A DNA stretch of 18,884 bases from Pelagophyceae sp. CCMP2097 (GCA_026770575.1 MU657534.1:32394-51277), one strand, 5' to 3'. Counted from the stretch's first letter, positions 1 to 9,015 are shown. Made by a program: numbers and translations. The notes: generated by a model from the letters alone, not told the origin.

Positions 1-41
1 CGGCCTGAGGCTCGAAGGCCGAATAAGTCGGATTCGGTGTC
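1..41. repeat. Host flank: left part of a 161-bp tandem repeat unit
   Basis: These 41 bases match 16132-16171 with about one difference. If the insertion and one copy of its 9-bp flanking repeat are removed, this stretch joins the sequence at 16011 and forms part of a tandem array with a 161-bp period. This is the only host sequence left of the insertion and it shows the target was repetitive, GC-rich DNA. Confidence 0.8.
33..41. repeat. Left copy of 9-bp flanking direct repeat (TTCGGTGTC)
   Basis: TTCGGTGTC here is repeated exactly at 16002-16010, immediately outside the right end of the viral element. The second host repeat unit also contains it once at 16163-16171, in uninterrupted sequence, so it is host sequence that was duplicated or used as a crossover site during insertion. 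Confidence 0.75.
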
Positions 42-270
42 GGTACATGGCAGGATTTAGCTCCTTTTTGGACGTTTAATTCCTCTAAGAGATAGACGGT
101 TATCTCCGCATAATATCATTGGGTCGAGGTTATCCTCAGTGTTTTTTTTTGGGAATTTTTGTTTTCAATTTTAATATCAAAAAAACGACCGAGGGTATAC
201 TTACGGGTTTCCCCCAACGTATCTCTGCGGGTTTTCAAAATTCAAATCTGATTTTAAATGTAAGTCTTTG
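42..270 (+). repeat. Left arm of the nested inverted-repeat element
   Basis: This arm is almost the exact reverse complement of 665-891. Differences are a few bases and the length of a poly-T run near 140. The inner end of both arms is CTTACATTTAAAATC or its complement. Confidence 0.85.
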
Positions 271-474
271 TCTCCGGGTTTTCAAAGCGCTTTGGGTTTT
301 CCAACGCATCTCAAACGGGTTTCTAACGTACATCTCGCGGGTTTCCTTATCGCCGCCACATTGCGGATTTTATAAAATCCTCTGTACCCCCCCCATGGAT
401 TTTATAAAATCCCCCCGAACCCCTGAACTTGTTTTAAGCCGCCTTATTGGGCATACAAACTTTTGCTGCTTATC

Positions 475-535
475 GCCGTCGTCTTTGGGTGTCTGTCGTG
501 TTTGGGGCCGTCGTCTTTGGGTGTCTGTCGTGTTT
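475..535. repeat. Two copies of a 29-bp motif with 32-bp period
   Basis: The motif starting GCCGTCGTCTTTGGGTGTCT occurs at 475-503 and again at 507-535 in the centre of the nested element. Next to it, around 584-667, short AGCGAACA-type repeats are scattered, and ATTTTATAAAAT palindromes lie near 366-412. This is repeat-rich, non-coding filler typical of the interior of foldback-type elements. Confidence 0.75.
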
Positions 536-664
536 AGCGTCTTGTGTAAAACGAACAAAACCCGAACACGACACGAACCAAACCCGAACACAAAGCGAAC
601 ATTTAGCGAACACATCAAACATTCCATTTAGCGAACACATTTAGCGAACATTTAGCGAACACAT

Positions 665-891
665 CAAAGACTTACATTTAAAATCAGATTTGAATTTTGA
701 AAACCCGCAGAGATACGTTGGGGGAAACCCGTAAGTATACCCTCGGTCGTTTTTTTTGATATTAAAATTGAAAACAAAAATTCCCAAAAAACACTGAGGA
801 TAACCTCGACCCGATGATATTATGCGGAGATAACGGTCTATCTCTTAGAGGAATTAAACGTCCAAAAAGGAGCTAAATCCTGCCATGTACC
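665..891 (-). repeat. Right arm of the nested inverted-repeat element
   Basis: Reverse complement of 42-270. It ends CCTGCCATGTACC at 891, followed by TGCCA and then the viral TIR terminus GGTAGTAGG. The heptamer CCTGCCA occurs twice here (879-885 and 890-896), which makes the outer border ambiguous by a few bases. Confidence 0.85.
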
Positions 892-1161
892 TGCCAGGTA
901 GTAGGCCCTAATTCGGCTGCTTTTAGGACTATTTTTGTAGGGACAAAAATTAATTTTCAATCAGATCGTTGTAAAAAATAAACTCCCACAAAATTAGTTT
1001 AAAAGTATAGAGACTTAAAAGAGAGTGACTTTATTAAGGGTTAGCAGTGGGAAACTTTGAAAATTTTAAATTATATGAATAGTTTCGGGATGAAATTTTA
1101 GAAAGTTTCGGGGGACTTTTAGCGATTATTTCGGACGTGCATTTTTAGCGATGTATTTTAT

Positions 1162-1356
1162 CTAATTACTTTGGGCGATCACTTCACGCAACTGTTTAGG
1201 AGTAAGTTGTAACAGATGACCAACCTTCGAACGAATCGCTGCTATCTCATCCGGATCATCGCAACACTTGTACGAATCGAAGCAGTGATCAATTACGGTT
1301 CGATGAACCCACTCTTGCGAATTCGGGTCAATTTCCTAAATATCTATCTCGAACAT
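1162..1356 (-). pseudogene. Left-TIR copy of the 64-aa terminal ORF (broken)
   Basis: This is the inverted counterpart of the intact ORF at 15545-15739. It starts with MFEIDI and then meets a TAG at the seventh codon, caused by a small change relative to the right copy. The remaining frame is open to a TAG at 1162-1164 and ends with the same PKQLREVIAQSN tail. It would normally be kept identical to the right copy by recombination or copying between TIRs, so the difference shows that the two repeats have diverged since insertion. Function unknown. Confidence 0.7.
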
Positions 1357-1567
1357 TTTTTTTATATTTTTCCGTTTTTTTAAGATTGGTAAAGCACATT
1401 TCTGATTTGTTTCTTATTAATATGATTAATGTTCAACTTGTAAACCATGTATCATTTTTATACAAAAATATTTTTTATATATTTATTATTATCTCAATTA
1501 GATTGGTTACATTTAATCCTTCACTATTGAGATCTCATCGACATATCGACGTTAAGCGATAAATTAG

Positions 1568-1641
1568 AAAAAGTGGCGAAGTCCATAAAACAGACTATTC
1601 CTTTAATAAAATATCTGTTTTATGACAATCGCCACCTTTTT
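1568..1641. repeat. Imperfect hairpin in left TIR
   Basis: The arm AAAAAGTGGCGA...CATAAAACAGA (1568-1593) is complementary to TCTGTTTTATG...TCGCCACCTTTTT (1614-1641), leaving a ~20-base AT-rich loop and a small internal mismatch (agtc against acaa). The same structure occurs twice in the right TIR (15044-15117 and 15256-15330). A coding-like frame (DKLEKVAKSIK...) runs through it, but with no start codon in this copy. Confidence 0.8.
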
Positions 1642-1844
1642 GTATTCGTGAGAATTTGCTAAGTTGTTAAATATTTTCCATTGTAATTGCTCGCGGGAAC
1701 AAACAAATATCTCAATAAGCGCGGACTTATTCAATACATCAAATTATATTATTCAAAATCACAATAACACCCCCCCAACTTCATAAAAATGACGTACGAG
1801 TTATATATTAACATATTAAACATAAAATAATATAGTAAATAAAT

Positions 1845-2000
1845 ATGGATAGCATCGATAATATTGAACATGTACAAAATAAAAAGCGAGGTCGTCCATG
1901 TACGTTGCTTGAATCAAAATTATTAAAAAGGAAAATTTCAAATAAAAATTATTACAACTTACTTAAATCAGCAAGAGATACCGTAAAAAATAAAGAATAA
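1845..2000 (+). CDS. Small AT-hook-like protein (51 aa), start codon inside the TIR
   Basis: This ORF was found by reading the sequence. It starts at ATG 1845 and ends at TAA 1998-2000. Residues 1-6 (MDSIDN) are encoded in the left TIR and are identical to the start of the leftward gene at 14838. After that the two proteins differ. Around residues 13-17 it has KKRGRP, the core of an AT-hook, a minor-groove DNA-binding motif. The rest is rich in Lys and Asn. This suggests a small DNA-binding or regulatory protein, but a single AT-hook core in such a short protein is weak evidence. It is the first gene of the rightward block, 61 bases before the primase-helicase. Confidence 0.5.
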   Translation: MDSIDNIEHVQNKKRGRPCTLLESKLLKRKISNKNYYNLLKSARDTVKNKE

Positions 2001-2061
2001 TTTTTTTCATAAAAATTATGCCATTAAACGGGTTAAGCAGATAATTATATATTATATTATA

Positions 2062-4840
2062 ATGGTTCAGACACTAACATTTTTAAAAAATGATTGGTAT
2101 AAAAACAATGACATGAACGAAGGCTTAATGAGAGAAGCAATTATTACCAAGAAATCCAATGAAATAATAGTGCATTCTCAAACAAAAAAATGCGGAAGAC
2201 TCTGGACGTCGATGACTCCCGATGATTTCTTGAAACTTTTGAATAAAAACAATGGTTTGTATGAAGTCCTCACGACTTATCCCATGAAGATTTACTTCGA
2301 TATTGACAAGGAAGGTGAAACTGATTCTAACTTTTTAGAAAATATTAAAAATAAAATTCGGAGTAAATTTGTGAATGCTAAGATGGCGGTAAGTGGTTCA
2401 GTGACTCCAACAAAATCGAGTTATCATATTGTACTGTCAAATTATTTTATAAAGGACAAAGATGAACTTTCAATTGTCAAATTCATCGTGAAATCAATGA
2501 GTGAGGATGAAGATTCATTCGACTGGAAAGTTTATACAAATAACCGTAACATGAAATCAATAAATCAGAGTAAATTGGACGGACGGGTTCAAGAAATCAT
2601 TGAAGAGACTGACTTTAAGAAGCATTTGATCACATGCTTTTTCGAAGATAAATCAATGCCGATACCGGAGATTGATAAGATGCTGCGACATGAGATAGAC
2701 ATTGATAGATCACATGAACCTTATGATTTATCGACACTGCCTAAACTTAATTTATCATAAGACATTTTATTGGAGTATGATAATATTTCACCAGATGATA
2801 TATTGCGACTGTTGCCATTAAACCCGACACCATTTAGTCATTCATATACACATTTGATGGCACGTTTTTGTTATACAAATGATATATCATTCATAAACTT
2901 TTTTAAATGGCTTGAACAGAAGCATATTGATTTATCGACAATCGAAGCAAAACAGAAGAAGTGGGCGAAGTCTTGGAGTAGACTCAGTGAATATCCAATT
3001 GAAACAGCTACTTTAAGGAAAATGAAAAATGTGTTATGTGTATTTTATCCGCAATTAAGTCAAAACATCCATTTCAAACGGTTTAAAAAAACCTTTGAAT
3101 TTGATAAAAAGAATTTAATAAAGATTGAACGATTAAGTCAGAAGGAATTTATGACATTAGATAAATTACTTATTATCAATACGGGGAAGGGTTCCGGTAA
3201 AACCGAACAAACCGTCCAATATTTAAAAAATAACAATTATTTGTCATTTATCTGGATAGCACCAAATCGCGCGCTTTGATTGAACACATTAACCAGACTC
3301 CAATCGACAGGTATTGATGTGGCATATTGTCAAAATTTCACAACGAAAGATAAAAAAGATGGGTTTAATTAAACTTAATAGTAGTAGTGAATTCATAAAA
3401 CTATTTGCCAGATAAGGAGTATGATGTTATTATTATAGATGAGATTGAAAAAGTTGTTGATTAATTTGAAGGATCTTTTATGAAGAAAAAACGAAAATTG
3501 GAACGTTTTTAAATTTATTATAAAGAAATAAAAAAAGGTGATCTTATTGGATGCATTTGTCACCACTAAAACAATAAATTTGTTCAAACATATTCTCCCA
3601 GAAAGACGTGCTTTAATTATAGAACTCAATAATAATAAATCAATAAGAAATCTCACATATGTGTTGGATTCTAATCAGATGATTAATGACATTATAAAGG
3701 ATTTGACAAACGACAAAAAAAAAATCATCTATAATCCATTCAAAGAATCCAAGCGTGAAATGAAAATGGCGGAATTCAGCAAACTGTTGGAAAATGAGAG
3801 TAATAATAAAGTCGGAAGAAATTACAATGCCGACATTGATGATAAAAGAAAGAAAGACCTCTTGAACAATAATGAGAATTAGAAAGATCTAAATTTTGTT
3901 ATAACGAATAATATAATAACATGTGGTATTAATTACGATTCAAACGACATACCGTATTACAAAGCATATATTTTTGTAGCTTCATTTTGCAACGCCCGCG
4001 ACATTTTACAAGTCTTATATCGATGTCGCGCGTTGGTATAAAATCGAATTCATATGTGTTATTTACACAATAGTGGTCGAACCAGTGCTTGGGAACTGGA
4101 TAACCTTGACTGTCTTATATATGAACAATTGGTGCAATCGATTATCCTCGAACGAAAGTCGCCATTAAGAAAACCTATTCAACTGATGGCATCAAAGGCG
4201 CATTACAAACAACTTAAATGTGAAAAGGGGATTGAAGATGATTTTGAGGCAGAAGTAAGTTCCATGCTATCAAGATGTAATAACACAATGAGTTACATGA
4301 ACGTTTCTGATATTGATAAATGGGAGGTTGAAATAATAGAGAAAAATGTTTGAATGTGAAGCAACTATGATTAAAAAGATGCAAGTGAAAAATTCTATTT
4401 TAAAAACCACTTTGAAAAGCCTGAAATGTTACAGAGCGATTTAGAACTTGCTTGGGGGTTTCAAATTATGGATTGACAAGCTTATAGAATTGAATGTAGA
4501 TAAAAAAAAAAAATTTGTAAGGATTGCGAAATTCAATGAAATGGATATAATTGATACTAGAATTTTTCCCATGGATATTAAATATAACAAGTTAAACGAC
4601 GACCTTATTGAAGAAATATTCCAAAATTATAAATTTAAATATTTGACGCAAACATCAGGTGTTCAAAAAATTCTAAAAGAAATATATAATACTCACTTCG
4701 TTAAAAAAATTATAAATACGTCATATTCAAAATCAAAGATATGTACCTTTAAGACGGACGTAAGTGTTAATTATTGGTATCGTTTCGTAAGGGATAATAC
4801 AAAACAGATTGAAGTAGAATGTGCATTTTTAGATGTGTAG
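2062..4840 (+). pseudogene. Primase (AEP/PrimPol-type) fused to UL9/OBP-like SF2 helicase, broken
   Basis: The first segment (232 codons from ATG 2062) carries archaeo-eukaryotic primase signatures: FDID with D80 and D82, then TKSSYH with H122, then FDWKVYTNNRN near residue 155. After an in-frame TAA (2758-2760) the same frame continues to a Walker A, GKGSGKT, near 3183-3203. Further on, in other frames, are DEIE (3438-3449, Walker B), LDAFVTT (near 3550), TNNIITCGINYD (motif V) and RDILQVLYRCR (3997-4029, motif VI). That order fits the herpesvirus origin-binding-protein type of SF2 helicase. A C-terminal region of unknown role runs to TAG 4838-4840. Damage includes TAA 2758, TGA 3277, TAA 3370, TAG 3880 and TAA 4042, with frameshifts between about 3370 and 3540 and again near 4350-4450. 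The role would have been priming and unwinding viral DNA. An intact gene would encode roughly 920 aa. Confidence 0.78.
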
Positions 4841-4947
4841 GGATTCAATATTTAAACTTAATTTAAATTTATTTTTAATCATTTTACATAAAAATGAAAC
4901 GCAAACACAACATATAAGGCTTAATAAATTTATTGTATTAAGTTATA

Positions 4948-6050
4948 ATGGCGACCTTTTTCAAAATAGAATATCAATTTGCAAAAATCTATAACACACG
5001 TCAAAAATCTATTATTTCGCAACTTAATAGAATTTTGGCAGGAGAAATCTCTAATAAGATCAAACAGTCTACAATTGAAAAAAACGGACTTGGTTATCTA
5101 TTGGAAAATGATGAAGTCCTGTAGATTCTCAGAGAGACAACTGGAAGAACCAAAATACCAAAAATTCAACATAATATATCTTTAAGTATTTTTCAAAAAC
5201 AAGATTTAATCGACTTCATTCCTTTTTATAATGATAATTTAAATACTCGAAAAAGTTACTTGAATTGTCTTCTTGATAAAGAAAAACGCGAGAATATTAT
5301 TAACTTTACCTCTGATCAACTTGATGTCGAATTTTTCGAAAAAAAAATCAAAATAAAACTCTTTTTTGAAATTATTTAGAAAAAATTAGAAAAACAATAT
5401 AGTAAATTGGTAAAAATAATTTCTGAGTTGTTTTTGGAAATGAATGAAATGTCTATTATTATACAGGAAAATAAGTCACAACAGCCGTTCATTATAACAA
5501 TTGACGAGATGAAGTCAATAACTTTAAAATTAACTGAGATTGCATTGAACAAATAAGATTATTTTGAATATGGTTTAAAAAGCAAAAAAGATTTACTGGA
5601 CGCAGCAATCCTTCTCTCTCTATATTCACAAAATGGTTTCAGGTAAGATCTTTCTGAGATTCATATCAATCCGAAAACAGTTGACGAAAAATAAATTTTT
5701 ACAATTCAAACGATAATTTATAAATTATAAATACACATAAGACGTCTAAAACGTATGGATGTATTGAATTCCAACCTGATAAATCATGTCAATTGTTACT
5801 ATCTATGTCAATTGATTACTTCCCAAGAACATACTTATTTAGAACTGAAACTGGACAATTGAACCAATATGTTTCAAAAATAATGAATAAATTATTTAAT
5901 AGAAAAATAAGTATAAACGACATACGAAAAAGCCACGTTTCCAATGCACAAAAACATGGTGTTTCATATCAAAAACAAACGGCAGTCAACAAAAAACACT
6001 CAGTAAAAACATCACAAACCTATTTTAGACGAAACGAATCCATTTTATAA
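4948..6050 (+). pseudogene. Tyrosine recombinase / integrase, broken
   Basis: From ATG 4948 a single frame runs about 250 codons, interrupted by five stops: TAG 5122, TAG 5377, TAA 5554, TAA 5644 and TAA 5692. After a poorly preserved stretch (5695-5790) the C-terminal catalytic part is open from 5793. Before the break, LLSLYSQNGFR (R at 5641-5643) resembles the first catalytic Arg box. The C-terminal part has INDIRKSH (second Arg), KKHS (His at 5997-5999) and TSQTYFRR with the candidate nucleophile Tyr at 6021-6023, in the usual R...H...Y spacing. Such enzymes integrate PLV, virophage and Crypton-type DNA. The gene follows the helicase on the same strand by about 107 bases. It is clearly inactive as it stands. 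No DDE-type integrase was seen elsewhere. Confidence 0.75.
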
Positions 6051-6065
6051 AAAGTTAAATTACTA

Positions 6066-6341
6066 TTAAATCAATTGATATACGACTATAGCGATATCCA
6101 TATTGACGTCATAGTTAAAATTTTTCATTTCTACTTCAAAAAAGGACGTATTTTTAACGTTAATCAATATGACTTGTTGCTGGCAATGATCCAGTGTAAA
6201 ATTACGAGGTGTGAAGTGAATCTGATAATCGATTGATTTCAACGTATTTGAGAAACTGAATCTTTGTTGGGGAACGCCCTGAATAGATCCTCGATCATTC
6301 CAATTTACGTTTATATTTGAATTAGTATTGACTTTCTTCAT
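6066..6341 (-). CDS. Small protein of unknown function (91 aa), next to the fibre gene
   Basis: Reads leftward from ATG 6339-6341 (MKKVNTNS...) to TAA at 6066-6068. It overlaps the 3' end of the fibre-like gene by about 20 bases, as in compact viral operons. The protein is hydrophilic, rich in Asn, Phe and Ile, with alternating hydrophobic residues that suggest beta structure. No signal peptide or membrane segment is evident. I do not recognise a family. Position after the fibre genes suggests a virion or fibre-associated role, but that is only an inference. It converges tail-to-tail with the recombinase pseudogene, with 15 bases between the stops. Confidence 0.6.
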   Translation of the reverse strand: MKKVNTNSNINVNWNDRGSIQGVPQQRFSFSNTLKSIDYQIHFTPRNFTLDHCQQQVILINVKNTSFFEVEMKNFNYDVNMDIAIVVYQLI

Positions 6342-7806
6342 CAAATTCAGTGAGAATCATTCTGTTATTCGAATCACGTGTTACAATCCATCTCCCTAAG
6401 GAAATAGTTTCTAATGTTTTCTTTTTTGAAATTGTGACGTTTGGCACATAGTCTTGCGTGCCACTTGAAATATTAAAAAAATCTGTATAAAAAAACAGGT
6501 TGAAAGCTCCAATCGATGAACTGTCTTTACGAAACTCAATGCCACTCTGGTATGCTTCTATAGAAGATTTACCGACTGTTGTAATAATGTCACCGATCAT
6601 CTTGAATGCATTCGAATCTCTAAGGAAGTAATTTCGTACAGTACTTAAAATAGAATTCTTCCCTCGAATTCCATCCATTTCTTCAATAATTGTGTCCCGT
6701 GTTTGAGTTCGATTGAAGAAAGTAACCGGATTTAATGAAACATGACTCAGATCTGAAACTGAATTATTAAACGAAAAATCGGATGAAAATCGCATTGTAT
6801 AAGTGTCGAACCCGGCTGTATTTTTTACAGTAAATCCGTCTGTTTTTTGGATAAATTGATTTAATGAATTAATTGATAGGGTCGCACTTTCCGTATCGTA
6901 ACGTATACCACTCGTTGAACTCGACACGGATCTCTCGAATTCATTGCGAATCTGTGAAATATAACTGTTTTGAGAAAGTTTTCCATCAATAGTTAGTTTA
7001 TCATAATATTTGTCACTTATCTCTATGTCAGATAAAATTTCAGATTTCAGTGATATAACCTGATTGACGAATGTTAATCCTCTTGTGACTGAAAAAACTT
7101 TCGCTCTTGTAACCAATTTGTAATTAATTTGATTTTTGTTATAATAAATTTGTTCGTTCTCTAAATTACTATTGAATTCGCCGTTTATGCTAATTAAGTT
7201 CGTGTTTGATTCGATTAAACCACGACCATAAGAATACTGAAGAATTTCATTAATTCGTGTATTTATTTCATTTTTATTAAAATAAATATTTGCAATCTGA
7301 CTATCGTCAATAATGTTCGATGCTTCTGTTATTATATTTAAATCAGATTTATTTAACCCTCGCCCAAATGTATAATTCGGTAATGAGTCGAATGACGAAT
7401 CTACTTGAATCTTATTAAAATATAACTCTGAAATTTGGTTTTTATTAATGAAATCGTCTTTTATAGAAACAACTTCATTGATTATATTCAATCCACGAGA
7501 GGCTGTCAGATTTTGTACAATCGATAGTTTTTCATCAACAGTCGTCTTGGTGTAGAATTTTGACAATATTTTACTTTCATTTAAAAAATCCGATTGAATC
7601 GAAAAAATAGAATCTATCAACAACAACCCCCGTCCGACGTCATACGGCGCAGCTTGAGGTCCAGCCTCCCCGCGAGGTCCGGCTTCTCCCTGCGAGGTTG
7701 TCGTATTATTTACATTTGTACTATTTCCGAATGAAACTTCCTTCGTGGTATTATTGTAAAACAATACTGAATCAGTTTGTGACGCTCGAATGTTAGATAA
7801 ATACAA
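6322..7806 (-). CDS. Fibre-like protein with collagen-like segment and GRGL repeats
   Basis: The open frame spans about 494 codons. There is no ATG at the upstream end: 7806 is a TTG, and the frame stays open to 7854, so the true start is lost or lies across a frameshift (see 7807-7948). Near residues 40-50 a GEAGPRGEAGP stretch is collagen-like. Five repeats follow, each led by an RGL motif (residues about 59, 104, 149, 195, 242; period 45-47), with a shared pattern of an IS/SI pair, an acidic residue, Y-[YF]-x-K and a hydrophobic tail. This is typical of trimeric fibre shafts. Residues ~290-350 (SGIRYD..., TAGFDTYT, LNPVTFF) are shared with the neighbouring ORF at 7949-8974. The C-terminus (~350-494) may be the distal knob. 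The role is probably host attachment. Confidence 0.7.
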   Translation of the reverse strand: MYLSNIRASQTDSVLFYNNTTKEVSFGNSTNVNNTTTSQGEAGPRGEAGPQAAPYDVGRGLLLIDSIFSIQSDFLNESKILSKFYTKTTVDEKLSIVQNLTASRGLNIINEVVSIKDDFINKNQISELYFNKIQVDSSFDSLPNYTFGRGLNKSDLNIITEASNIIDDSQIANIYFNKNEINTRINEILQYSYGRGLIESNTNLISINGEFNSNLENEQIYYNKNQINYKLVTRAKVFSVTRGLTFVNQVISLKSEILSDIEISDKYYDKLTIDGKLSQNSYISQIRNEFERSVSSSTSGIRYDTESATLSINSLNQFIQKTDGFTVKNTAGFDTYTMRFSSDFSFNNSVSDLSHVSLNPVTFFNRTQTRDTIIEEMDGIRGKNSILSTVRNYFLRDSNAFKMIGDIITTVGKSSIEAYQSGIEFRKDSSSIGAFNLFFYTDFFNISSGTQDYVPNVTISKKKTLETISLGRWIVTRDSNNRMILTEFDEESQY

Positions 7807-7948
7807 TGAATTATTACGTTGTGATGTTATATTGTTACCAATAATAGTCGAACTTTAAAAAATTATTGATTGAACCCCGTCCTATTACGATGGAATCTAC
7901 ACCGGTTACTGATGAATTTTTTCCCGATACGAATTATGGTTGAGTCAA
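7807..7948 (-). pseudogene. Degraded 5' coding remnant of the fibre gene
   Basis: Between the two fibre ORFs, leftward frames encode VTGVDSIVIGRGSINN and then, after a shift at a six-T run, SSTIIGNNI and RNNSLYLSNI. The repeated S-[IT]-[IV]-I-G pattern resembles the beta-roll head repeats of trimeric adhesins (YadA/Hep_Hag style), also found in viral and phage fibres. Homopolymer shifts and stops break it. It most likely belongs to the N-terminus of the 6322-7806 protein. It could instead once have joined the two fibre ORFs into one gene. Confidence 0.45.
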
Positions 7949-8974
7949 TCAGTTAATTCCTTCAGCTGAGAGTGCTCGGGATTTCTCAAAATTAATCAAG
8001 GTCTCAAGTGTTGATTCTTTGTTTATTGCGCGGGTTTTCTCTATATTAATTGTATTTAATAAATTGTTTTGTGATGCCACTAATTCAGTCTCCAGCGATC
8101 GAAGTGGGATGATATTATTTTTTATATTATCTGTTTCCGTATTTATTTTCGTATATAAAGAACCAATTTCGTTATTTACTCGAGTAGTTTCAACGCTATT
8201 GTCATTTTTATTTGTATCAATTTGAATGTTAACCAGATTTATTGCGGTCTGTAAATTCTCAGCGGAAGCAACCGAGTTATTGGCGATTAATTGGTTTTGT
8301 TGAGTTAGTTGAATGACTGTGCCATTTAATTTCTCGTCAACAACTTTTATGTCGTCATTTAGAATCTGTAAATTTTCAGTTGTTTCCTCGCGACTCTGAA
8401 ATATTTGTGGATTTAACGAAATTTCCGAAACGGTAGACAACGGGTTATTTGAAAATAGGAATTCATTACTGAAATTGACTGTATGGGAGTTAAAACCCGC
8501 CTGGTTTTTAAAACGTAAACCACCTGGGACTTTCTGAATTTCTCTCAGTCCGTTGGTTGACAAGAGATTTGTCTCCGCAAAATAATTCACTCCACTGTTG
8601 GGACGATTACTCATTAAGGCGATTTCATTTCGTATAAGTTGTGTAGAATCGAGTGCTAATATTTTAGTATCAATAACATTTTTTGGGTTATATATTAAAT
8701 CTATTTCTTCATTGCTAATGAATGATTCATTAAATGAGATGACGTTCTCAACAAAATTGATTCCTCGTCCAGAATTTATTTTAATAGGTTCAAAATTTCT
8801 TATTTTTGAATCAATTTCATTAATTACTTCACTTTGCGTAAATGAATCGATATTATCAAATAAGTTTGTAATTACGTTATTAGCGATCGAAATACCAACC
8901 CCGGCAGTGTATTCCAGAACATCATTCGAACTTATCACTGGACGCAACACAGATCTATTTGAGTTTACAGACAT
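7949..8974 (-). CDS. Second fibre-like protein, coiled-coil C-terminus (341 aa)
   Basis: Starts at ATG 8972-8974 and ends at TGA 7949-7951. Residues ~24-95 hold two repeats of the type seen in the neighbouring fibre (VGISIANNVI, then GRGINFVENVISF). Residues ~128-195 (SGVNYF, QAGFNSHT, LNPQIFQ) match the second half of the neighbour, so the two are paralogues. From ~200 on the sequence is strongly helical and coiled-coil-like, ending with E-x-x-RA repeats (IEKTRAINKE, FEKSRALSAE) typical of phage and giant-virus tail fibres. The domain order differs from the first paralogue: no collagen-like segment and a helical end. It lies 41 bases downstream of the capsid gene and was probably transcribed with it. 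An abrupt end soon after the last E-x-x-RA repeat could mean C-terminal truncation. Confidence 0.7.
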   Translation of the reverse strand: MSVNSNRSVLRPVISSNDVLEYTAGVGISIANNVITNLFDNIDSFTQSEVINEIDSKIRNFEPIKINSGRGINFVENVISFNESFISNEEIDLIYNPKNVIDTKILALDSTQLIRNEIALMSNRPNSGVNYFAETNLLSTNGLREIQKVPGGLRFKNQAGFNSHTVNFSNEFLFSNNPLSTVSEISLNPQIFQSREETTENLQILNDDIKVVDEKLNGTVIQLTQQNQLIANNSVASAENLQTAINLVNIQIDTNKNDNSVETTRVNNEIGSLYTKINTETDNIKNNIIPLRSLETELVASQNNLLNTINIEKTRAINKESTLETLINFEKSRALSAEGIN

Positions 8975-9015
8975 ATACTTTTTTATTTTATTTTTATTTT
9001 TTCAATATTTCAATA

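Larger units (their letters stand above)
42..896. mobile_element. Nested ~850-bp non-coding inverted-repeat element (MITE-like)
   Basis: Two near-identical inverted arms of about 228 bp (42-270 and 665-891) enclose a ~395-bp centre with no convincing gene. The outer ends read GGTACATGGCAGG and CCTGCCATGTACC. The element lies between the host direct repeat and the terminal GGTAGTAGG of the viral TIR. GGTA occurs at 42-45 and again at 897-900, so a simple reading is insertion 4 bp inside the viral left end with a 4-bp duplication. On that reading nine bases (TACCTGCCA) on the right are not mirrored on the left, so the exact borders are uncertain. It needs a transposase from elsewhere. The long ORFs across it are low-complexity translations and look spurious. 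Confidence 0.7.
897..1862 (+). repeat. Left terminal inverted repeat (966 bp)
   Basis: It aligns in inverted orientation with 14821-16001, with scattered mismatches and small indels. It contains a broken copy of the 64-aa terminal ORF (1162-1356), one copy of a hairpin module (1568-1641), a poly-C tract near 1771, and an A/T-rich stretch just before the start codon of the first rightward gene. The inner boundary falls 18 bases into that gene: ATGGATAGCATCGATAAT is shared by both TIRs. Confidence 0.93.

Noticed and set aside
119..644. ORFs across the nested element (119-631, 447-644, 370-627 complement)
   Set aside because: They run through inverted-repeat arms and tandem repeats, show low-complexity translations and no domain. 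I treat them as chance frames.
584..667. CRISPR-like array from the AGCGAACA repeats
   Set aside because: Repeats are too short and irregular, with no spacers of constant length, in a eukaryotic context.
3280..3540. Introns as an explanation for the breaks in the helicase gene
   Set aside because: The conserved motifs (DEIE and flanks) lie within the broken stretch and can be read there with small shifts and stops, so mutation fits better than splicing.
2758..5694. Reassigned genetic code (TAA/TAG read as Gln), suggested by the many in-frame TAA/TAG codons
   Set aside because: The intact capsid ORF has about 27 Gln residues, all encoded by CAA/CAG, with no internal TAA or TAG; the fibre ORFs also lack them. 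Decay by C-to-T changes explains the stops better.
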